DNA of 64,000 nucleotides from Thiotrichales bacterium 19S3-11 (GTDB lineage: Bacteria > Pseudomonadota > Gammaproteobacteria > Francisellales > Francisellaceae), in contig JAKJJU010000013.1 in assembly GCA_021713295.1 (NCBI GenBank), positions 1 through 64,000 of the forward strand. Reading direction: 5' to 3'. How positions within the stretch are numbered: the stretch's first letter is position 1; each line of letters opens with the position of its first letter. Made by a program: the position numbers and the translations under genes. Below, piece after piece: positions 1 through 10,200 of the stretch. The notes under the pieces are model-generated. The model was not told where the DNA came from. It saw nothing but the letters and a program-made list of their open reading frames with translations, and did no database searches.

Positions 1-147
1 TTTACATCAGAAAGTGCTTTGGTTAAACTCATATACTGTGCTTACCAACAAATTAAGAAAAAATGGACTATGCCACTAACAAATTGGGCAATGACCGTTT
101 CACAGCTCGATATTTACTTCCCTGGAAGGTTAAATTTAGAGATTTAG
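1..147 (+). CDS. IS256-family transposase, C-terminal end (partial)
   Basis: An open frame enters from the window edge and stops at TAG (145-147), giving 48 residues. It contains KKWTMPLTNW followed by a QLDIYFPGRL-type segment. This is the conserved C-terminus of IS256-family (Transposase_mut) enzymes, which typically read KWTMPxxNW...QLxIxFxxR. The DDE catalytic core would lie upstream, outside the window. The gene ends about 27 bases before the probable right end of the element. The family call rests on a short but very characteristic tail, and whether the full element is intact cannot be judged here. Confidence 0.85.
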   Translation, partial: FTSESALVKLIYCAYQQIKKKWTMPLTNWAMTVSQLDIYFPGRLNLEI

Positions 148-174
148 GGTGACACAGTTGGGTGAACAGTCTCC
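1..174 (+). mobile_element. IS256-family insertion sequence, right end
   Basis: After the transposase stop, bases 148-174 read GGTGACACAGTTGGGTGAAC followed by AGTCTCC. The layout GACACA...AACAGTCTC is typical of the terminal inverted repeat of IS256-family elements. The outer boundary is placed at about 174 by the GTCTCC end. The left end and the target-site duplication are outside the window, so the exact border is uncertain by several bases. The element reads through into the 3' end of the minus-strand kinase-like gene. Confidence 0.65.
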
Positions 175-2063
175 TGTGACTGCCCACCACGTTTATAATA
201 ATTGTAAGTAGTTAGATTAATACGTTGATCTAAATTTGCTAATCTTTCTATACCAAGCTTACCTCCTTTCATAGCAATACTATTTAAAGTTGACACAACC
301 TCACTTTGAATCCTTTCTAGTTTCCTTAGCTTTGCGTTTAGATCAACCTCGTTGTAACCATTAGAAATATAATGTTTATTATATAAACCTAAAGATTCTA
401 TTTTTCCATATATTTCATTATGAACTGTACTTCTATTTGCTTCCTTATAGTTAAAATATTCTATTCTATTTTGAAGGCCTATTGTAATATTATCTAACGC
501 ATCATCGAATAAGCTTTGACTTATCATTTCTGGTTTTAGCGAATATAATTTAAGCAATTTTGAAAAACAGTTATTTTCATTTGCAAACTGCGAGTAACTA
601 GTCTTATAAAAAATATCTCTATTCTCACAAATTTTCCTAACTAAGGCTTCTTTTATAGAAAAATATTGAATATTGTTAGGTCCATACATATCCCCCCACA
701 CACTCTGAATAAATGAAATACAACTCGCTTTATCCTTAGTATACATTTCAATTAGAAAATCTTTTATACTGTCATTTTGTATAATAGCCTTACTTAATTC
801 ATTACGGTCTTTGTTAGCAATATAAGCTTCCTGAATTGCCTCAGAAATAAGACGCTCGTTATAAGAAATAAGACGCTCGTTATAAGAAATAAGACACTCG
901 TTATATAAATCTTGATCATATTTAGTAATAATTAAGTCTTTAGTTATAGCATCTGGATTAGTTTGATAGGTTTGAAGCAACCGTTGTTTAAAATCTGAAT
1001 CTTTTTCAATTTTATCTAATAATTGATAATCATAAGCAATATGATTTCTTAAAAACATGAGTTCAATAGCAATTATATCTGCTGAACGATCTTTATACCT
1101 AGCATCTAACTTCTTCCCTGAAGCAGCAGCAACCAAGTTTTCAAGTCCAGGCTCATTATCAATCAAATCTCCCTTAAAAATATATCGAAAGTTATCACTG
1201 TAATCTAGATCACTTCTGATAGCGGTATGATGATTAAGCTGCCCATATTTATCCCTAGTCATGATAAATATATTTTCTCTCGTAAATCCGAACAATCTAA
1301 TCAGAGTAAATATCTCATTGTTATAACTTGTTTCCTCATGAAATTGATAAGGTAAGCAATGAATTGTACCTCCAGCATTATGTATCTCAGCTTTATTCAG
1401 ATCACGGCTATAGGCAAAGTCAATTAAATTAGTATTACCATTTACATCAATTGTCATATTCTCAACTTTATTATCGCCATGAATTCTAGGCTTTTTATCA
1501 TTAAATAACGCTCCTGAATGACATTGACCAAGTGCTATAGCAGCTTGAATGGCTAAATCATACTGATATTCTCTAGAATAGCCTTGCTTCTTAGCTTTCG
1601 CTAAGTGACTGTAATACGACTCACCTAAGTCTTTATAAGCGATATAACTTTTTTCAACCGTCTTGCTATTGGTAAATCTCACATAACCAGTTGTAGCACG
1701 AGCTGCTTGTGCTACTTTCTCTTCTGTTGCAATTATATCATTATATTGCCCTAGCTTTTGACGTTTGAGATAATGTGTATTTTCACTTTCATCAATAGCA
1801 GCAATTACTTTTGATTGAACAGCTGTATTTTCTTGTACTGAATTTTTTCTTCCCTTAGCAGTTGCCTCTTGATTATAATAAAATGCCAAGATTGTGCCAT
1901 TATCCATCTTAATAAAAGAACGTTTCATACCATTCTGAGTATTTATTCTTACCTTAACGGCATTTGGATCTTTAGCAAACGCTTCCTTTGCTAATTCCCA
2001 CTCCTTTTCAGTAACTTTTGAATCGCTTGCTTGTAGTACTGATATGTTAACTACATTTTTCAT
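144..2063 (-). CDS. Divergent protein-kinase-like protein, 3' end formed by an IS element
   Basis: The product has 639 residues and no signal peptide or membrane segment. A kinase catalytic loop is visible: HGDNKVEN at about 195-202 matches the HRDxKxxN pattern (D197, K199, N202). Thirteen residues after N202 comes IDFAYS (D215), in the position of the DFG motif, and then GTIHCLPYQ resembles the end of an activation loop. The glycine loop and the ATP-anchoring lysine are not obvious, so activity is unproven. ATG at 2063 is preferred over a GTG six bases upstream because it follows GGGCGGGGG at good spacing. The last ten or so codons and the TAA stop lie inside the IS256 end, so the native C-terminus was probably replaced. 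Kinase-like proteins of this kind are common among effectors of intracellular bacteria; that role is inference. Confidence 0.7.
   Translation of the reverse strand: MKNVVNISVLQASDSKVTEKEWELAKEAFAKDPNAVKVRINTQNGMKRSFIKMDNGTILAFYYNQEATAKGRKNSVQENTAVQSKVIAAIDESENTHYLKRQKLGQYNDIIATEEKVAQAARATTGYVRFTNSKTVEKSYIAYKDLGESYYSHLAKAKKQGYSREYQYDLAIQAAIALGQCHSGALFNDKKPRIHGDNKVENMTIDVNGNTNLIDFAYSRDLNKAEIHNAGGTIHCLPYQFHEETSYNNEIFTLIRLFGFTRENIFIMTRDKYGQLNHHTAIRSDLDYSDNFRYIFKGDLIDNEPGLENLVAAASGKKLDARYKDRSADIIAIELMFLRNHIAYDYQLLDKIEKDSDFKQRLLQTYQTNPDAITKDLIITKYDQDLYNECLISYNERLISYNERLISEAIQEAYIANKDRNELSKAIIQNDSIKDFLIEMYTKDKASCISFIQSVWGDMYGPNNIQYFSIKEALVRKICENRDIFYKTSYSQFANENNCFSKLLKLYSLKPEMISQSLFDDALDNITIGLQNRIEYFNYKEANRSTVHNEIYGKIESLGLYNKHYISNGYNEVDLNAKLRKLERIQSEVVSTLNSIAMKGGKLGIERLANLDQRINLTTYNYYKRGGQSQETVHPTVSP
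844..906. repeat. Three tandem 21-bp repeats inside the kinase-like gene
   Basis: The 21-base unit beginning GAAATAAGACGCTCG occurs three times in a row (844-864, 865-885, 886-906). The first two copies are identical and the third differs at a few bases. Being a multiple of three, it adds the seven-residue unit YNERLIS or YNECLIS without shifting the frame. Such a tract can expand or contract by slippage and so vary protein length between strains. Confidence 0.9.
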
Positions 2064-2197
2064 CTTCACCCCCGCCCTATATTTGTAAATCTCTCAGTTC
2101 ATTTTATACGATTCAAAAGTCATTTAAAACAAATAAAATATTTCATAATTAATCAGACAAATTATATTATAAACTATCGAAAAGAATATTTAAAATA

Positions 2198-3436
2198 CTA
2201 ATCATCTGTCTGTAGATGACAGCTACTAACTGACTTTCTAAATAAATAGAGAAGCCATAAGCTAATAACAAAACAAATAATGGTAATGATAAATGGCAAA
2301 TTCACACTCAAATCAACCAATTCACCACTAACAAATGAGGTAATAGCAGCACCTGAAGTAAATAAGGAAACCGTAATCCCCATCACCCAACCTTGCTGAG
2401 ATTGATCAACACTATTTGAAAATAAAGATAACATATTAGTATATGCCAACCCAAAAGCAAGCATCATTGGTACAGCAATAATAAAGGGCACAATCCAAAT
2501 TTGTACAGTAATCATGATTGCAACAGAAATAGCCATAATAGCTAAACCTAACATCACGGTTACTTGATTTGACATGCTTCTTGCAAAAACTGGTACGAGA
2601 AACCGGCTACTAATCGCCATTGAAATACCAATAACGAGCATTAAGACACTATTTCCAGCCGTTGCAAAACCATAAACTTCATATAAATATAATGGTACAA
2701 ATACATAAAAGGTATTAAAGGCAAATTGCATGATAAAAAACACCAAAGATAACTTTCTAACTTTAGGTAACGTGATCATCGGTGCAAACTGTGTAATAAC
2801 ACTTAAAATATCGAATTTAAATTTAGCCGATTGTTTCTTATTATCATTAAAATATAATACCAACAACACAAGGTTCACCAGCGTAATTGCAAGAATAACA
2901 AAAAATGGTGTTGCACTATTAAATCCATGATAAATTGCTTTACTTGTGAAAATACCACCAATGATTGGCCCCATAACCATACCCAGAGAAAATGAGAACA
3001 TGATTAAACCTAAGTTTTTTGTTTTATGCTCATCATCACTAATATCAATAATTGCTGCTTGTGCCACAGGCTGACTACCTGCAGTTAAACCAGAAATAAC
3101 ACGACCAATAATAAGTAGTGTTAGACTTTTTACATAAATTGCAATAATCGTAAGACCATAGCCAAGTAAAATACCAATTAAGCAAATTACCAATGCTTTT
3201 TTTCGACCAATTGTATCAGAAGCTTTTGAAATATAAGTTGCACCAAAAAACCAAGCTAAGAAAAAGACAGCAATCACAATTCCATAATCTAAGTGACGCC
3301 AAAAATCTGATGTCCCCTTAGCTAAGAAATCAACATTTGGATCCATAATAATTGTATTTAATACAGGAAATAATAAACCAATACCAGCTGCATCAATAAA
3401 CACAACTAATAACAATGACAGTAATGATTTTTTCAT
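2198..3436 (-). CDS. MFS drug-efflux transporter, TetA-like
   Basis: The product has 412 residues and about 12 hydrophobic segments. The inner-membrane loop 2-3 reads KASDTIGRKKAL, the MFS motif A (GxxxDxxGRRxxL type). GMVMGPIIGG in the fifth segment is the antiporter motif C. The N-terminus (LLLVVFIDAAGIGLLFPVL) resembles TetA and related proton-driven drug exporters. It is monocistronic, lying between the kinase-like gene and the yggU-yggT-proC group with gaps of more than 100 bases on each side. The substrate cannot be told from sequence; tetracycline is only one possibility. Confidence 0.85.
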   Translation of the reverse strand: MKKSLLSLLLVVFIDAAGIGLLFPVLNTIIMDPNVDFLAKGTSDFWRHLDYGIVIAVFFLAWFFGATYISKASDTIGRKKALVICLIGILLGYGLTIIAIYVKSLTLLIIGRVISGLTAGSQPVAQAAIIDISDDEHKTKNLGLIMFSFSLGMVMGPIIGGIFTSKAIYHGFNSATPFFVILAITLVNLVLLVLYFNDNKKQSAKFKFDILSVITQFAPMITLPKVRKLSLVFFIMQFAFNTFYVFVPLYLYEVYGFATAGNSVLMLVIGISMAISSRFLVPVFARSMSNQVTVMLGLAIMAISVAIMITVQIWIVPFIIAVPMMLAFGLAYTNMLSLFSNSVDQSQQGWVMGITVSLFTSGAAITSFVSGELVDLSVNLPFIITIICFVISLWLLYLFRKSVSSCHLQTDD

Positions 3437-3615
3437 ATACTTACCCTTTAATGCTATTCAATTTAATAATAGAAACCCACCTAAATAAAACAATATCAAT
3501 TACAGTATAGATTTATTTAAATGCTTTTTTATGTCACTTTATATGCAAGATGAAAATAAATTATTTTGGGATGCTTTAATATACCATTAAATTTACAAAA
3601 CGCAAATAATAAAAA

Positions 3616-3855
3616 TCATTTATTGATAATTTCTATTTTCTTATAACGGCTATTTAAGCCAGCGATAATTTTAACTTGTGCTTTTTTCACTCGATAGTAT
3701 TGACTTAAAAAACGAATAATTTCTTTATTCGCTTTACCATCAACAGGCAACGCCTTTACTTTTAATTTAGTATATTCACCATAGGTGCCATCAAAGCAAG
3801 TTTCTTTTGCATTTGGCTGAATATACAAAGCTAAAATCACAATCCATTTAGCCAA
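3616..3855 (-). CDS. yggU: YggU/DUF167 family protein
   Basis: Small conserved protein of unknown function. From a TTG at 3855 it has 79 residues and begins MAKWIVILALYIQPNAKE. This aligns with the start of E. coli YggU (LRLYIQPKAS), and PVDGKANKEIIRFL and the KKIEIIN ending are family hallmarks. A longer frame extends upstream but would run deep into yggT. The TTG overlaps the yggT stop, suggesting translational coupling rather than an independent ribosome binding site. It forms a unit with yggT and proC, as in many proteobacteria. The family is certain; the start codon is a reasoned choice. Confidence 0.8.
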   Translation of the reverse strand: MAKWIVILALYIQPNAKETCFDGTYGEYTKLKVKALPVDGKANKEIIRFLSQYYRVKKAQVKIIAGLNSRYKKIEIINK

Positions 3856-4393
3856 TAATTGAACGAATAAAAATAACAACTGCCTGCAAAATAATGATAG
3901 CAATAAAAGGTGAAAAATCCATTCCGCCAAAAATTGTTCTTTTCCGTAATGGTCTTAACAAAGGCTCTGTTAACTGAAACAGTAATATCGACATCGGATT
4001 ATAGGGGTTTGGATTGAACCAACTTAAGATTGCACGAATAAAAATAGCAAATGTAAAAATATTCAATATTAATAAAAACAGCTCAATTAAGCCAAACACA
4101 TATAGCCAGCCATTAAAAGGAATGTCTTTAATTAAAGCTAATAGTGAAACTTCAACCGACTGAACCAATATAGCTAATACCAATGCCGCCAAATCTAACC
4201 CAAAAAACCCTGGAATAACTCGCCGTAAAGGGATTAATAACGGATTTGTTATCTTAATTAAGAATTGACAAATTGGATTATAAAAATCTGCTTTTACCCA
4301 CTGTAATAAAAAGCGTAACAAAATACAAATAAGATAAAACTGAAAGATAACCTGAATTAAAAAATCAAGTACATTAACCACTGCAGATGTCAT
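3848..4393 (-). CDS. yggT: YggT family integral membrane protein
   Basis: The product has 181 residues with two copies of the YggT domain. The first carries NPICQFLIKITNPLLIPLRR; the second carries SWFNPNPYNP followed by LTEPLLRPLRKR. Each copy has two hydrophobic helices. The ATG at 4393 is chosen over a GTG at 4402 because AAGGTGGGG lies just upstream of it. The proC stop sits within that ribosome binding site, so the two genes are tightly coupled. The family is linked to osmotic tolerance and cell-envelope or division processes in other bacteria, but its biochemical role is not settled. Confidence 0.9.
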   Translation of the reverse strand: MTSAVVNVLDFLIQVIFQFYLICILLRFLLQWVKADFYNPICQFLIKITNPLLIPLRRVIPGFFGLDLAALVLAILVQSVEVSLLALIKDIPFNGWLYVFGLIELFLLILNIFTFAIFIRAILSWFNPNPYNPMSILLFQLTEPLLRPLRKRTIFGGMDFSPFIAIIILQAVVIFIRSIIG

Positions 4394-4403
4394 ATTCCCC
4401 ACC

Positions 4404-5255
4404 TTAAGATTGATTGTAGTCTAGTTTAGGCATTTCTCGATATGAATCAGCTAAAACACCACTATGATTAATATTTTCCATTAATACCTCTTTGAGCATA
4501 TCACGTAAATGATGCTTTTCAAATACATCCAGCGCTACTTGAGTAACACCACCTTTAGAGGTAACTTGTTCTCTTAATTGAGTTAATGGTTTGGATGACT
4601 CTAATGCCATTTTAGCAGCACCGTATGCAGTCTGTACGACAAATAACTGTGCTTGCTCCTCGGTTAGACCCAAATCTACAGCAATATCAGCAAGTAATTC
4701 CATCACTCTAAAAAAATAAGCAGGCCCCGAACCAGAAACAGCAGTAATTACATCCATTAATGATTCATCTTTCACCCAAGTAATTACACCACAACTGCGA
4801 AGAATATGTTCTGCTTGAGAAATCTGCTGATCTGCTAAATTATCATTATGACACAAGCCCGTTGCACCACATTGAAGTAATGCTGGTGTATTTGGCATCG
4901 CTCGTACAATTGGCATTGTTGAACCATACCAACTCTCAAGCGTAGCAATGGGAATGCCTGCAGCTATTGATATAATTAATGGCTTTTTACGCCTTACTAA
5001 CTGCGCTATCTCTACTGCAACTTCAGCCATATTAATTGGTTTAACGGCAAGGACAATGACTTGGCAATGTTCAGCTAAAACCTTAGCATCTGTTGTTGTA
5101 TTAATTTGATACTTCTGTGAGAAATAATTGCACTTTAGATCATTATGATCACAAACCCAAATACGATTAACATCAAAATCCGATGCAATCAAGCCTGCAA
5201 TTAGGCTTCTTGCCATATTACCACCGCCAATAAATCCAATGGCAACTTTTTGCAT
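4404..5255 (-). CDS. proC: Pyrroline-5-carboxylate reductase
   Basis: Cytosolic enzyme that reduces 1-pyrroline-5-carboxylate to L-proline with NAD(P)H, the last step of proline synthesis. The product has 283 residues. The Rossmann motif GFIGGGNMA is at 7-15, RAMPNTPA lies in the middle, and the C-terminal dimerisation and substrate domain carries VSGSGPAYFF and TSKGGVTQVAL. It is the first gene of the proC-yggT-yggU unit on the minus strand. An AAAGGGAGAG ribosome binding site precedes the ATG. Confidence 0.96.
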   Translation of the reverse strand: MQKVAIGFIGGGNMARSLIAGLIASDFDVNRIWVCDHNDLKCNYFSQKYQINTTTDAKVLAEHCQVIVLAVKPINMAEVAVEIAQLVRRKKPLIISIAAGIPIATLESWYGSTMPIVRAMPNTPALLQCGATGLCHNDNLADQQISQAEHILRSCGVITWVKDESLMDVITAVSGSGPAYFFRVMELLADIAVDLGLTEEQAQLFVVQTAYGAAKMALESSKPLTQLREQVTSKGGVTQVALDVFEKHHLRDMLKEVLMENINHSGVLADSYREMPKLDYNQS

Positions 5256-5340
5256 AACTGCTCTCCCTTTATTTAATCTATTTTTAATTCGAAATGCTAT
5301 GTGTTTATTATAACTGAGTTAACGATCTTATCAGCACCGA

Positions 5341-6897
5341 TCACTCCCATTCAATTGTACCTGGTGGCTTGCCTGTTACATCATAAACAACTCGAGTAAT
5401 CCCTTTAACTTCATTGACAATTCTCAATGAAACTTTTTCTAATAAGTCATAAGGTAAATGCGCCCAACGAGCAGTCATAAAATCAATCGTCTCCACAGCT
5501 CTTAATGCCACAACATAATCATATTTACGTTGATCCCCCATTACTCCAACTGATTTAACTGGTAAAAATACTGCAAATGCCTGACTGACTTTATCATACC
5601 AACCACTAGTTTCTAATTCTTCAATGAATATTGCATCTGCCTCTCTTAATATATCGGCAAAGCTTTTTTTAATCTCACCAAGAATCCTCACACCTAAACC
5701 TGGGCCTGGAAATGGATGACGATAAACCATCCGATGAGGTAAAGCCAATTCAATGCCAATTTTACGCACCTCATCTTTAAATAATTCCCGTAAAGGTTCA
5801 ACTAGCTTTAAATTCATCTCTTCTGGTAAACCACCCACATTATGATGCGATTTAATCACATGAGCCTTACCATTTTTCGTTCCTGCTGACTCAATAACAT
5901 CAGGGTAAATCGTCCCCTGAGCCAAAAATTTGGCACTTTTTAATTTTGTTGCTTCTCTATCAAAAATTTCAATAAACAAACGCCCGATAATCTTTCTTTT
6001 ATCTTCTGGATCATTAACACCTGCAAGCGCTGTTAAAAATTTTTCTTCAGCATCAACTCGAATGACATTTATATGCATATTTTCAGCAAAAGTTTTCATC
6101 ACTTGATCACCTTCACCTAAGCGCAATAAACCTGTATCTACAAATACACAAGTCAATTTATCTCCAATTGCCTGATGTAATAGTGCAGCTACAACTGATG
6201 AATCAACACCACCGGATAAACCTAAAATAACTTCATCATCGCCTACCGTTTGTTTTACATACTTTATCTGATCATCAATAATCTGCTTTGGTGTCCATAA
6301 TCTTTGACAGTTACAAGCATCAACAACAAAGTTTTTAATAATAACACTACCTTGATCCGTATGCGTTACCTCTGGATGAAATTGAAGTCCAAAAAAAGGT
6401 TTCTGATTATGAGCAATTGCTGCAATTGGGCAATTTATAGAGGACGCTATAATTGAGAAGTCATTAGGCAGTGTATCTACTTTATCACCATGACTCATCC
6501 AAACATTTAACGCTTCTTCAGTTAGAGCAATACCTGAAAATAATTGACTGGGTTTATGAACTTGAATATTGGCAAAACCAAACTCTCGTAATTGACCTGG
6601 GACAACTTTACCACCGAGCTGATTTGCCATAGTCTGCATACCATAACAAATACCTAAAATGGGAATTCCCATCTCAAAAATCATCTCAGGCGCTTTGACA
6701 TCAATTGATTCATTTACCGATTCAGGCCCACCTGATAATATGATTCCTTTAGGCTTAAATGAATGTATAAATTCCTCTGTACAATCAAAGGGGTGTATTT
6801 CACTATAAACACCAATTTCACGAACACGTCGGGCAATTAATTGCGTATACTGTGAACCAAAATCTAAAATTAAAATTTTATCGTGATGAATATCCAC
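5341..6897 (-). CDS. guaA: GMP synthase (glutamine-hydrolysing)
   Basis: Converts XMP to GMP using ATP and glutamine. The product has 518 residues. The N-terminal class I glutamine amidotransferase domain shows its triad: C84 in GICYGMQ, then H174 and E176 in FHPEV. The ATP pyrophosphatase P-loop is SGGVDSS at 228-234, and the C-terminal dimerisation domain ends KPPGTIEWE as expected. The start codon is GTG (6895-6897), preceded by a weak TAGGT. guaB is not adjacent. It appears to be a single-gene unit. Confidence 0.97.
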   Translation of the reverse strand: MDIHHDKILILDFGSQYTQLIARRVREIGVYSEIHPFDCTEEFIHSFKPKGIILSGGPESVNESIDVKAPEMIFEMGIPILGICYGMQTMANQLGGKVVPGQLREFGFANIQVHKPSQLFSGIALTEEALNVWMSHGDKVDTLPNDFSIIASSINCPIAAIAHNQKPFFGLQFHPEVTHTDQGSVIIKNFVVDACNCQRLWTPKQIIDDQIKYVKQTVGDDEVILGLSGGVDSSVVAALLHQAIGDKLTCVFVDTGLLRLGEGDQVMKTFAENMHINVIRVDAEEKFLTALAGVNDPEDKRKIIGRLFIEIFDREATKLKSAKFLAQGTIYPDVIESAGTKNGKAHVIKSHHNVGGLPEEMNLKLVEPLRELFKDEVRKIGIELALPHRMVYRHPFPGPGLGVRILGEIKKSFADILREADAIFIEELETSGWYDKVSQAFAVFLPVKSVGVMGDQRKYDYVVALRAVETIDFMTARWAHLPYDLLEKVSLRIVNEVKGITRVVYDVTGKPPGTIEWE

Positions 6898-7205
6898 TAA
6901 CCTAAACCTTTTATATGATTAATTACTATAAAATGATGGCCATATTTTACTTGAGAATTTAGTTAACGATAAGTGTTTTTTTGGTCTTTAACTCATAGTT
7001 ATCTATTTTTTATTTGCTTTGGGCTTTAAACTACTTTAATTGTTATAGCCTCCAACGTTTAAATAACCAAAAAATTTCTAAATTTTAGAAGACAAACTTT
7101 AGAATCACTCTACATATTATAATGGTCTTTCTATTTTTTTTTGATTATCCTAGATAGTCTTATCTATTTCAAAAATTTATAGAAAATATACAGGGGGGAG
7201 CTTCA
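6898..7205. other. 308-bp AT-rich intergenic region between guaA and the giant SecA-like gene
   Basis: This is a divergent region serving guaA (minus) and the 2087-residue gene (plus). No small ORF with a credible ribosome binding site and no RNA gene was seen. The plus-strand half holds a TATAAT at 7118-7123 with no good -35 box, a T-run at about 7132-7140, and a GGGGGGAG ribosome binding site at 7193-7200. Confidence 0.6.
7118..7123 (+). promoter_or_regulatory. Candidate -10 box for the giant SecA-like gene
   Basis: A perfect TATAAT lies 82 bases before the ATG at 7206. The base stretch 17 bp upstream does not resemble TTGACA, so this is either activator-dependent or coincidental in AT-rich DNA. 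Confidence 0.3.
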
Positions 7206-10200
7206 ATGAAATTAACCTATTTTTTTACGAATAAAGAACAAAAAAGCAAATCTTTTGAGTTAGATTTTTCTGATTTAGACAAAGAATTTCTAGAGATTGC
7301 ATCTAAGCTAACTTATGAACAAATAAAGAATAATGAGATAGATAGTAATCATAAAGAAATAATAGAAAAGCAATTATTTACATTTGCTGATAATTTTACA
7401 AACTTTCTTAATGTGAACTTCGATGAAACTACGGGCAAGTGGCTAAATAAGGATTCAGACCGATTCCATTTTGGCTATCACAGTGATACAAATAATAAAG
7501 TAAACATTAAAGCTACTCCTGAGGATGTAATGACTTTTAGAGCAATTTTAAAGTTATATGAACATACATTTTTATTCCTTAGTAAGGATGATCCAAAAAC
7601 AAATGACAGAGCTTTTATAGTGTATCGGGAGGTGCTACGACAAATAGATCGAATAATGAAAGTTGACTATAGGTTTTTTGATAATAATAAGACACTTATA
7701 AAGCAAATTAAAGCTGCAAAAGCATCACAGATTACATTATTAGATCATAATAAAAAGCTCAATATTGAAATGCAATTTTCTTCAAATCAACCATCCCTAC
7801 AACAACAACAGCAACAACAACAGCAACAACAACAGCAACAACAGCAGCAACAACAACAGCAATTACGTCAATATGTTAGTTATAACCTTAAAGAAGACGG
7901 TGCGATAATCACTCATAGTGATCATTCTGGAAAATTAATGGTTGGTGGTGACAAGCATTTAATGGTTTCAAAACGTTTGGTTGATCAAATCAGCTCAATG
8001 TATGGTGAATCGCAATTACAGTCAATTTTAGCTTCTATTAATGTAAATCAGTTACCTAATGAATTAGCTATTAAAAGGGCAACTGATGGCTACAATCAAA
8101 CCCATCTCGTTTTAGATTTAAAGACAAAGGATACAAAACTACCTAATGATCTGGGTATATTTGATGAAAAATTTAAAGGTGTTGACTTCCAGAGAAATAC
8201 TTTTGTAAGTCATACTAATATGCAATTCAAACCTCTTCCTTACCAAGAGAATACATCGTTAGTTAACTCGTTCTTAGAGCTTGCTACACCTAAGGAAGTA
8301 TATGGTTCAGTTTTTTGCCCAAATAAGAAATGGTTCGATAATTTTACTTCTTTAATACAAAGTGGTGAAATTTCTCCTTTAATGCTTAATGATATAGAAA
8401 GAATTCAGCGTGATATAGGTGATAATACATTGTATAGTCCACAGCAAATTCTCCAAGCTTATCGAAAAGTATCCACTGCTGCCCTACAGACTGAAGAAAA
8501 ATTTATCATCAGTGAATTATTAATAGAAGCTAATAATCTCAATCAAACATCTCCTGTTCATTTCTCACACCCAAAAGAAAGTAAACTCTCCAGTAGTAAT
8601 ACCAACCCCCATTCAACAAATGAATTTTTTAATGACATGCCCCTTCTTAAGAAGCTACTTGAGAGTAATACTATTAATCTAGGTAACTTTATAGGCAGGG
8701 GCGACCTTATCGAGCTACCTAATATTATGGAGGTTTTGGCTCAAGCTCAATCAATTGAAGCTAAATTAACAAATAATCCTCAATTATGTGAATTAATAAT
8801 CAATTTTAAGAAGAAGCAATCTAGAACAAATGATATTGATGGTAACTATATTCCTTGCCTCGAGATAATCAATCAAGAGATTAATAAACAACTAGATATA
8901 AGTGATTTTCTAGAACAAAAAGATAAACCCAATGTACAACTAGTTGATAACTATATTAGCAAGTTATTGGAAGCATTTATTCAAAACATTGAGGTTGGCA
9001 GTGACATAAAACTTCAATTAATAAAAACTGTTGTCAGTAAAACAATCTACTCAGAAAAGAATACAAAGGAAATTAAAGACATTATCAATCGTCAATTTGG
9101 CACTGATATTAAAGATACACAAACATTATTAAAACGATTTAACGAAGTTAAACTTGGAATTTATGATCAAATTCTTGCTAACCTTCCCTTTGATGCAATT
9201 ACTTTTAATCATAGTGAAATGACAAATGAAGAAATTGCCTCGATTATGCATAATAAAGATAAGAATCTTCCTATAAATTTTTTAGTATGTGTATTAGAAG
9301 CATTTCAACATGCCCATTATGGTGATAAAGAAAATCACAATTTCAAATCCACCGAGGAGTTATACTCAGCAATTGCGAGTTATTTTGATCAGGTTAGTAT
9401 TACAGTTTTACAATCAATGTTGGAACTTGATCCCAAATCAATTCCTGAGAAACCAAAAAATGTATTGTCAGAAGATTATGAACAATTTTTAGTCTCATTA
9501 TTCCTGATGCAAAAAAAAGATAAAAAGGGTACTAACGAATGGATTGCAGAATTAAATACAAGCCCAGATAATCTAAAACTGGCAATTGAATTAAATAAGA
9601 TAGTTGCTGATACTTTAATTGATGAACCAAAAAAGACTCTAGACTATTATGACAAATTTCAAGACATGCTCAAGCCATTACGAAAGCAAATGCATGATAC
9701 AGTACTAAAACTTGCAATAGCCTGTGCAGAAAAAAATATTATTACAGATGATATTAAACAGAGTAAACTTTTCACAGATGAACAATTGATTATATGGCTG
9801 TATAAATTAGACCTAAGTAATTTTAATCAACCACAACTAGAAACATTATTAAAATTTGCGGACTTATTAGCGCATAATTCATGGTTAAAAAATCCAAATA
9901 ACTTACCTCAATTTTTAGACTTAATTCACCAAACAGCTACAACTGATCCCAGAAAAATAAAGATAATACAGGCTCTTATTCTAAATAATCCTACAGCTCC
10001 TACGCCTGATGAGCTTAATAAGCTTAAAGATTATATTGAGCTCGAGGATTTCACTACCATCGAACATATTGTTGATAACTATCATCTGTCTTTATCTCAG
10101 TTAGTTAATTATGGTAAAGAAGGTGCAGATGTTACCACAACAATTAATAATTTTTTAGATCGGTATAGCATTGATCCATCTAATGTATTTTCAAATGAAG

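Noticed and set aside
7800-7862. Short-period repeats as a possible CRISPR array
   Set aside because: The repeat is an in-frame CAA/CAG codon run with no spacers; the same holds for the AAC/AAT run at 13302-13379.
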